This document shows, one piece after another, positions 6,417 through 9,500 of a stretch of DNA of 9,500 nt. The stretch covers positions 1-9,500 of the forward strand of contig CAYVVG010000098.1 in assembly GCA_964455285.1 (NCBI GenBank). The letters run 5' to 3'. Both the position numbers and the translations under genes were made by a program. A model generated the notes under the pieces. It was not told where the DNA came from. It made no database searches and saw only the letters and a list, made by a program, of their open reading frames with translations. This DNA comes from CAIVAT01 sp964455285 (GTDB taxonomy: Bacteria > Bacteroidota > Bacteroidia > Bacteroidales > FEN-979). Every line of letters begins with the position of its first letter. Position 1 is the first letter of the stretch.

Positions 6417-6475
6417 ACCCACCCCGGCCTTCGGCCTTCCCCTCCCTGCCTGAAGGGAGGGGGCAGGGGGTGGGT
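6417..6475. repeat. Cruciform-like G/C hairpin between the tolC-like and macA-like genes
   Basis: Directly after the TAG stop, ACCCACCCC (6417-6425) pairs with GGGGTGGGT (6467-6475). Inside lie a small hairpin GGCC-TTC-GGCC (6426-6436) and a 9-bp stem CCCCTCCCT/AGGGAGGGG (6439-6447 and 6454-6462, loop GCCTGA), giving a three-way-junction shape. No T run follows, so it is not a typical terminator. Its CACCCCGGCC core resembles type B of the repeat cluster before the tolC-like gene, so it is probably the same repeat family. Confidence 0.75.
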
Positions 6476-6507
6476 ACCAATAGTAAAACATTAAAATAAT
6501 CAGTGAA

Positions 6508-7818
6508 ATGAAACGAACCTATTGGATCATCCTCGCCGTGGTGCTGGTCGCAGTGGCGGCAGCCGTTTGGTACTTCACCGGCCGTGAGAAGTCGGCCGCC
6601 CCGCAGTACAGGACCGCGAAGGTCGAAAAGGGCGACATCCGCGTCACCGTCAGGGCCAGCGGCACACTGCAGGCGGTGATGACGGTGCAGGTGGGCACCC
6701 AGGTGTCGGGGATCATCAAGAAGATCTACGTCGATTACAATTCGCAGGTAAAAGAGGGGCAGGTGATCGCCGTTCTCGACACCACGCTGCTGGCCCAGGC
6801 GGTCGAGGATGCGAGGGCATCGTTGAAGAAAGCGGAGATACAGGTCAACCAGGCCAGACGCGACTTTGAACGGGCCAGGGTATTGTTCGAGCAGAAAGTG
6901 ACGGCCCAGGCCGATTATGACCTGGCACTCTCCACGTACGAAACGGCACAGACCACGATGGTATCGGCCAAGTCGTCGCTGAGCCGGGCCCTCATCAACC
7001 TGCGGTATGCCACCATCGTGGCCCCCATCTCGGGGGTGGTGGTGTCGCGGGCGGTCGATGTGGGGCAGACGGTGGCCGCCAGCTTCAGCACCCCCACCAT
7101 GTTCACCATCGCCAACGACCTCACCAAGATGCAGGTGGAGGCCGACATCGACGAAAGCGACATCGGCAAGATAGCAGTGGGGCAGGCGGTCACCTTCACC
7201 GTCGATGCCTATCCCGACCTGAGTTTCGAAGGGACGGTGCGGCAGGTGCGGCTGCTCCCCACCACCACGCAGAACGTGGTGAACTACACGGTGATCATCG
7301 ATGTGCCGAACCCCGATATGAAGCTGCTGCCCGGCATGACGGCCAACATCACGGTGCTTGTGCAGGAGGAGAAGGACGTGCTGAAGGTGCCGGCCACCGC
7401 GCTGCGTTTCAACCCGCCGCAGGAGGTGATCGACCGGATGATGAAGAACAGGCCTCCGCGCGACAGCACGCGAAAAAAACAAGGTAACTGGTCAGGATCC
7501 GGGAAGGGATCGGGAATGGGAGGAGGCATGCGTTCGGGTACTGGCTTCGGGGGCGCGAACGCCGGGGAAGCCGGTGACGGTTTGAAATTCGGCATGGTGT
7601 GGATCAAATCGGGCGACTCGCTTAAGCCGCGCAGGGTACATACCGGCATCTCCGACGGGCTGAACACCCAGGTGGAGGGACGGATCGGGGAGGGCGACGA
7701 AGTCGTGACCGGCATGGTCAATGCGTCGAATTCCCAAAGCAGTCAGCAACAGCAGCAGAACCCGTTCGGGCCGCCGACGCCCCCGAGGGGAAGTTCCGGC
7801 GGGAGGGGAGGAAGGTAA
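6508..7818 (+). CDS. MacA-type periplasmic adaptor (membrane fusion protein) of an ABC efflux pump
   Basis: The protein has 436 residues. One N-terminal membrane anchor (~5-22) is followed by the split lipoyl/barrel-sandwich domain (~52-91, TVQVGTQVSGIIKKIYVDY, and ~168-190, ATIVAPISGVVVSRAVDVG). Between them lies an alpha-helical hairpin (~93-165) that would contact the TolC channel. A beta-barrel domain (~200-285) and a membrane-proximal domain complete the family layout. Two low-complexity parts are unusual: a Gly/Ser/Met-rich insertion at ~326-357 (SGSGKGSGMGGGMRSG) and a Gln/Pro/Gly tail at ~405-436 (QQQQQNPFGPPTPP). The family member MacA of E. coli is about 370 residues, so these explain much of the extra length. 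The protein links the permease and the outer-membrane channel. The ATPase gene starts 1 nt after its stop. Confidence 0.93.
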   Translation: MKRTYWIILAVVLVAVAAAVWYFTGREKSAAPQYRTAKVEKGDIRVTVRASGTLQAVMTVQVGTQVSGIIKKIYVDYNSQVKEGQVIAVLDTTLLAQAVEDARASLKKAEIQVNQARRDFERARVLFEQKVTAQADYDLALSTYETAQTTMVSAKSSLSRALINLRYATIVAPISGVVVSRAVDVGQTVAASFSTPTMFTIANDLTKMQVEADIDESDIGKIAVGQAVTFTVDAYPDLSFEGTVRQVRLLPTTTQNVVNYTVIIDVPNPDMKLLPGMTANITVLVQEEKDVLKVPATALRFNPPQEVIDRMMKNRPPRDSTRKKQGNWSGSGKGSGMGGGMRSGTGFGGANAGEAGDGLKFGMVWIKSGDSLKPRRVHTGISDGLNTQVEGRIGEGDEVVTGMVNASNSQSSQQQQQNPFGPPTPPRGSSGGRGGR

Positions 7819-7819
7819 C

Positions 7820-8575
7820 ATGGGAACGGCCATCATCTCGGTCAGTTCGCTGGTCAGGACCTACACCATGGGCGACGTGGAGGTGCATGCCCTGCGCGGG
7901 ATCAACCTCGACATCCTGAGCGACGACTTTGTCGCCATCATGGGAAAGAGCGGCTCGGGCAAATCCACCTTCATGAACATCATCGGGTGCCTCGATGTGG
8001 CCACCCGGGGCAAGTACCTGCTCGACGGGGTGGATGTCAACAGCCTGTCGAAGGACCAGCTGGCAGGATTGCGCAACCACAAGATCGGTTTCGTGTTCCA
8101 GTCGTTCAACCTGCTTTCGCGCACTTCGGCCATCGAGAATGTCGAGCTGCCCCTGATGTACAACCGAACGGTCAGCTCGCGGGAGATGCGCGAAAGGGCC
8201 ATGAGTGCCCTGGATGCGGTCGGGCTGGCAGGCCGTGCGCACCATTTCCCCAACCAGCTTTCGGGGGGGGAACAGCAGCGGGTCGCCATCGCCCGGTCGC
8301 TGGTCAACGACCCGGTGGTGATTCTGGCCGACGAGCCGACGGGCAACCTCGACACCCGCACCAGCATCGAGGTGATGGGAATATTCCAGAAGCTCAACCG
8401 GCAGGGGATCACGGTCGTGATCGTCACCCACGAGCCCGACATCGCCGCCTACACCAAGCGGAACATCACCTTCCGCGACGGCCGTATCATCCGGACGGTG
8501 GAAGTGGCGGCACCCCGGCAGGCGGAGGAAGAATTGGCAAAGATGCCGGCGACGGCAGAGGAGGATGACCAATGA
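7820..8575 (+). CDS. MacB/LolD-type ABC transporter ATP-binding protein
   Basis: The protein has 251 residues from ATG 7820. The frame is open upstream inside the macA-like gene, but that extension is out-of-frame overlap, and the ATG is preceded by a purine-rich GAGGAAGG, one of the few Shine-Dalgarno-like sites here. All nucleotide-binding motifs are present: Walker A GKSGSGKST (42-50), Q-loop Q94, signature LSGGEQQ (147-153), Walker B VVILADEP (166-173), D-loop GNLD (175-178) and H-loop H204. The sequence text (FVFQSFNLL, ADEPTGNLD) is typical of the MacB/LolD/FtsE group. A short Ala/Glu-rich tail follows (~229-251). It should power the permease encoded next, whose start overlaps its stop by 4 nt. 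ATPase and permease are separate genes here, unlike the fused MacB of E. coli. A run of eight G (8263-8270) lies in the signature motif. Confidence 0.96.
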   Translation: MGTAIISVSSLVRTYTMGDVEVHALRGINLDILSDDFVAIMGKSGSGKSTFMNIIGCLDVATRGKYLLDGVDVNSLSKDQLAGLRNHKIGFVFQSFNLLSRTSAIENVELPLMYNRTVSSREMRERAMSALDAVGLAGRAHHFPNQLSGGEQQRVAIARSLVNDPVVILADEPTGNLDTRTSIEVMGIFQKLNRQGITVVIVTHEPDIAAYTKRNITFRDGRIIRTVEVAAPRQAEEELAKMPATAEEDDQ

Positions 8576-9500
8576 AGATAAAGAACCTGCTGATCGCGGC
8601 ATTGCGTTCGCTCAGCAAGAACAAGATGAGGACCTTCCTGACGATGCTGGGCATCATCATCGGCGTGGGATCGGTGATCGCCATGCTGGCCATCGGCCAG
8701 GGGTCGAAGAAGAGCATCCAGGCCCAGATCTCGAGCCTGGGGACCAACGTGATGATGATCTTTCCGCAGGCCAGCAGCACCGGCGGGGTGAGGATGGAGG
8801 CAGGCTCGTCGCAGAAGATGACCCTGGCCGATGTCACCGCCATCGCCGAACGGTGTCCCTCGGTAGCGTATGTCACACCGCAGGTGCGAACCAGCGGACA
8901 GCTGGTGAACGGCAACATGAACTGGCGGACCTCGGTGTACGGGGTTTATCCCAACTATTTCGAGATACGCAACCTGGTGCTTACCAGCGGCACGCTGTTC
9001 ACCATGAACGACGACCGCAGCGCCACCAAAGTCTGCATTGTCGGGCAGACCGTGGTGACCAACCTCTTCGGCGAGAATGCCGATCCGGTCGGAAGTTACA
9101 TCCGCATCAACAAGATCCCGTTCAAGATCGTCGGGATCACCGAGAAAAAGGGGCAGAATGCCTTCGGACAGGACCAGGATGATATGGTGATCGCCCCCTT
9201 TTCGACGGTACAGAAGCGTATGATGGCCATCACCCATATCCAGAGCATGATGGCCTCGGCCAAAACCGAGTCGGAGATCCCCGACGCCACCGACGAGATC
9301 ACCGGCGTGCTGAAGGCGCGGCACAACCTCGGGCCTTCGGAGGATGCCGACTTCACCATCCGCACCCAGACCGACATTGCCAAAATGGCCACCTCCACTT
9401 CGGGCATCATGACCATCCTGCTGGCCACCATCGCCAGCATCTCGCTGCTGGTGGGCGGCATCGGCATCATGAACATCATGCTGGTGTCGGTGACGGAGCG
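8572..9500 (+). CDS. MacB-type ABC transporter permease (C-terminus cut off)
   Basis: The frame is open from ATG 8572, which overlaps the ATPase stop (ATGA), to the right edge, giving 309 complete codons. MacB-like permeases are near 400 residues, so about 90 are missing. The first membrane helix (~22-43, FLTMLGIIIGVGSVIAMLA) follows the typical N-terminal ALRSLSKNKMRTFLT motif. A large periplasmic MacB_PCD-type domain spans ~45-272. The second membrane helix starts near 278 and leads into LLVGGIGIMNIMLVSVTE, the conserved FtsX-domain signature. The protein uses ATP hydrolysis in the cytoplasm to drive movement of the periplasmic domain (mechanotransmission), pushing substrates through the adaptor and TolC-like channel. 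Substrates could be macrolides, peptides, lipids or toxins; the sequence does not decide this. Confidence 0.95.
   Translation, partial: MKIKNLLIAALRSLSKNKMRTFLTMLGIIIGVGSVIAMLAIGQGSKKSIQAQISSLGTNVMMIFPQASSTGGVRMEAGSSQKMTLADVTAIAERCPSVAYVTPQVRTSGQLVNGNMNWRTSVYGVYPNYFEIRNLVLTSGTLFTMNDDRSATKVCIVGQTVVTNLFGENADPVGSYIRINKIPFKIVGITEKKGQNAFGQDQDDMVIAPFSTVQKRMMAITHIQSMMASAKTESEIPDATDEITGVLKARHNLGPSEDADFTIRTQTDIAKMATSTSGIMTILLATIASISLLVGGIGIMNIMLVSVTE

Noticed and set aside
6412..7482. 356-codon minus-strand open frame across the macA-like gene
   Set aside because: It lies opposite a recognisable adaptor gene, is rich in His, Arg and Gly, has no domain pattern, and starts within the other gene's coding region.
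7718..9324. Long minus-strand open frames opposite the ATPase and permease genes
   Set aside because: The plus strand carries intact ABC motifs; the antisense products show only the composition expected of GC-rich shadow frames.

Overview
The window most likely comes from a member of the Bacteroidota. The evidence is a large secreted protein of the beta-propeller plus PKD/Ig-like type that is characteristic of that phylum, a LytS-type histidine kinase paired with a LytTR regulator, TAnnTTTG-like promoter elements, A-rich leaders instead of Shine-Dalgarno sites before most starts, and intergenic inverted repeats of the kind common in this phylum. I cannot place it more precisely.

Left arm (1-2544, minus strand): two closely linked genes. 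A small secreted protein of unknown function (2544-2173) is followed after 3 bases by a large exported surface protein that runs off the left edge (2169-1, 723 codons visible). The large protein has a signal peptide, an N-terminal propeller-like region of about 390 residues, a PKD domain and at least three further PKD/Ig-like modules. Base composition changes sharply inside this gene, near position 990, where the propeller meets the first PKD module.

Central intergenic region (2545-3071): AT-rich and without a convincing gene. It holds an 11-bp hairpin, two hairpin-plus-T-tract signals, a 21-bp-period direct repeat that looks like a LytTR regulator site, and a promoter -7 element just ahead of the kinase gene.

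Right arm (3072-9500, plus strand): GC-rich, tightly packed genes that read as one functional unit. They are a 4-TM LytS/YehU-type histidine kinase, a LytTR response regulator (4-nt overlap), a TolC-type outer-membrane channel, a MacA-type periplasmic adaptor, a MacB-type ABC ATPase (1-nt gap) and a MacB-type permease (4-nt overlap, cut by the right edge). Together the last four would form a tripartite ABC efflux pump across both membranes. The kinase and regulator probably control its expression and perhaps their own. Two intergenic repeat clusters interrupt the unit: a complex interlocked set of inverted repeats between the regulator and tolC-like gene (4835-5062), and a cruciform-like G/C hairpin between the tolC-like and macA-like genes (6417-6475).

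The gene content is well known. I see no convincing novel system. The most interesting items are the candidate LytTR site, the interlocked repeats, and the composition break in the surface protein.
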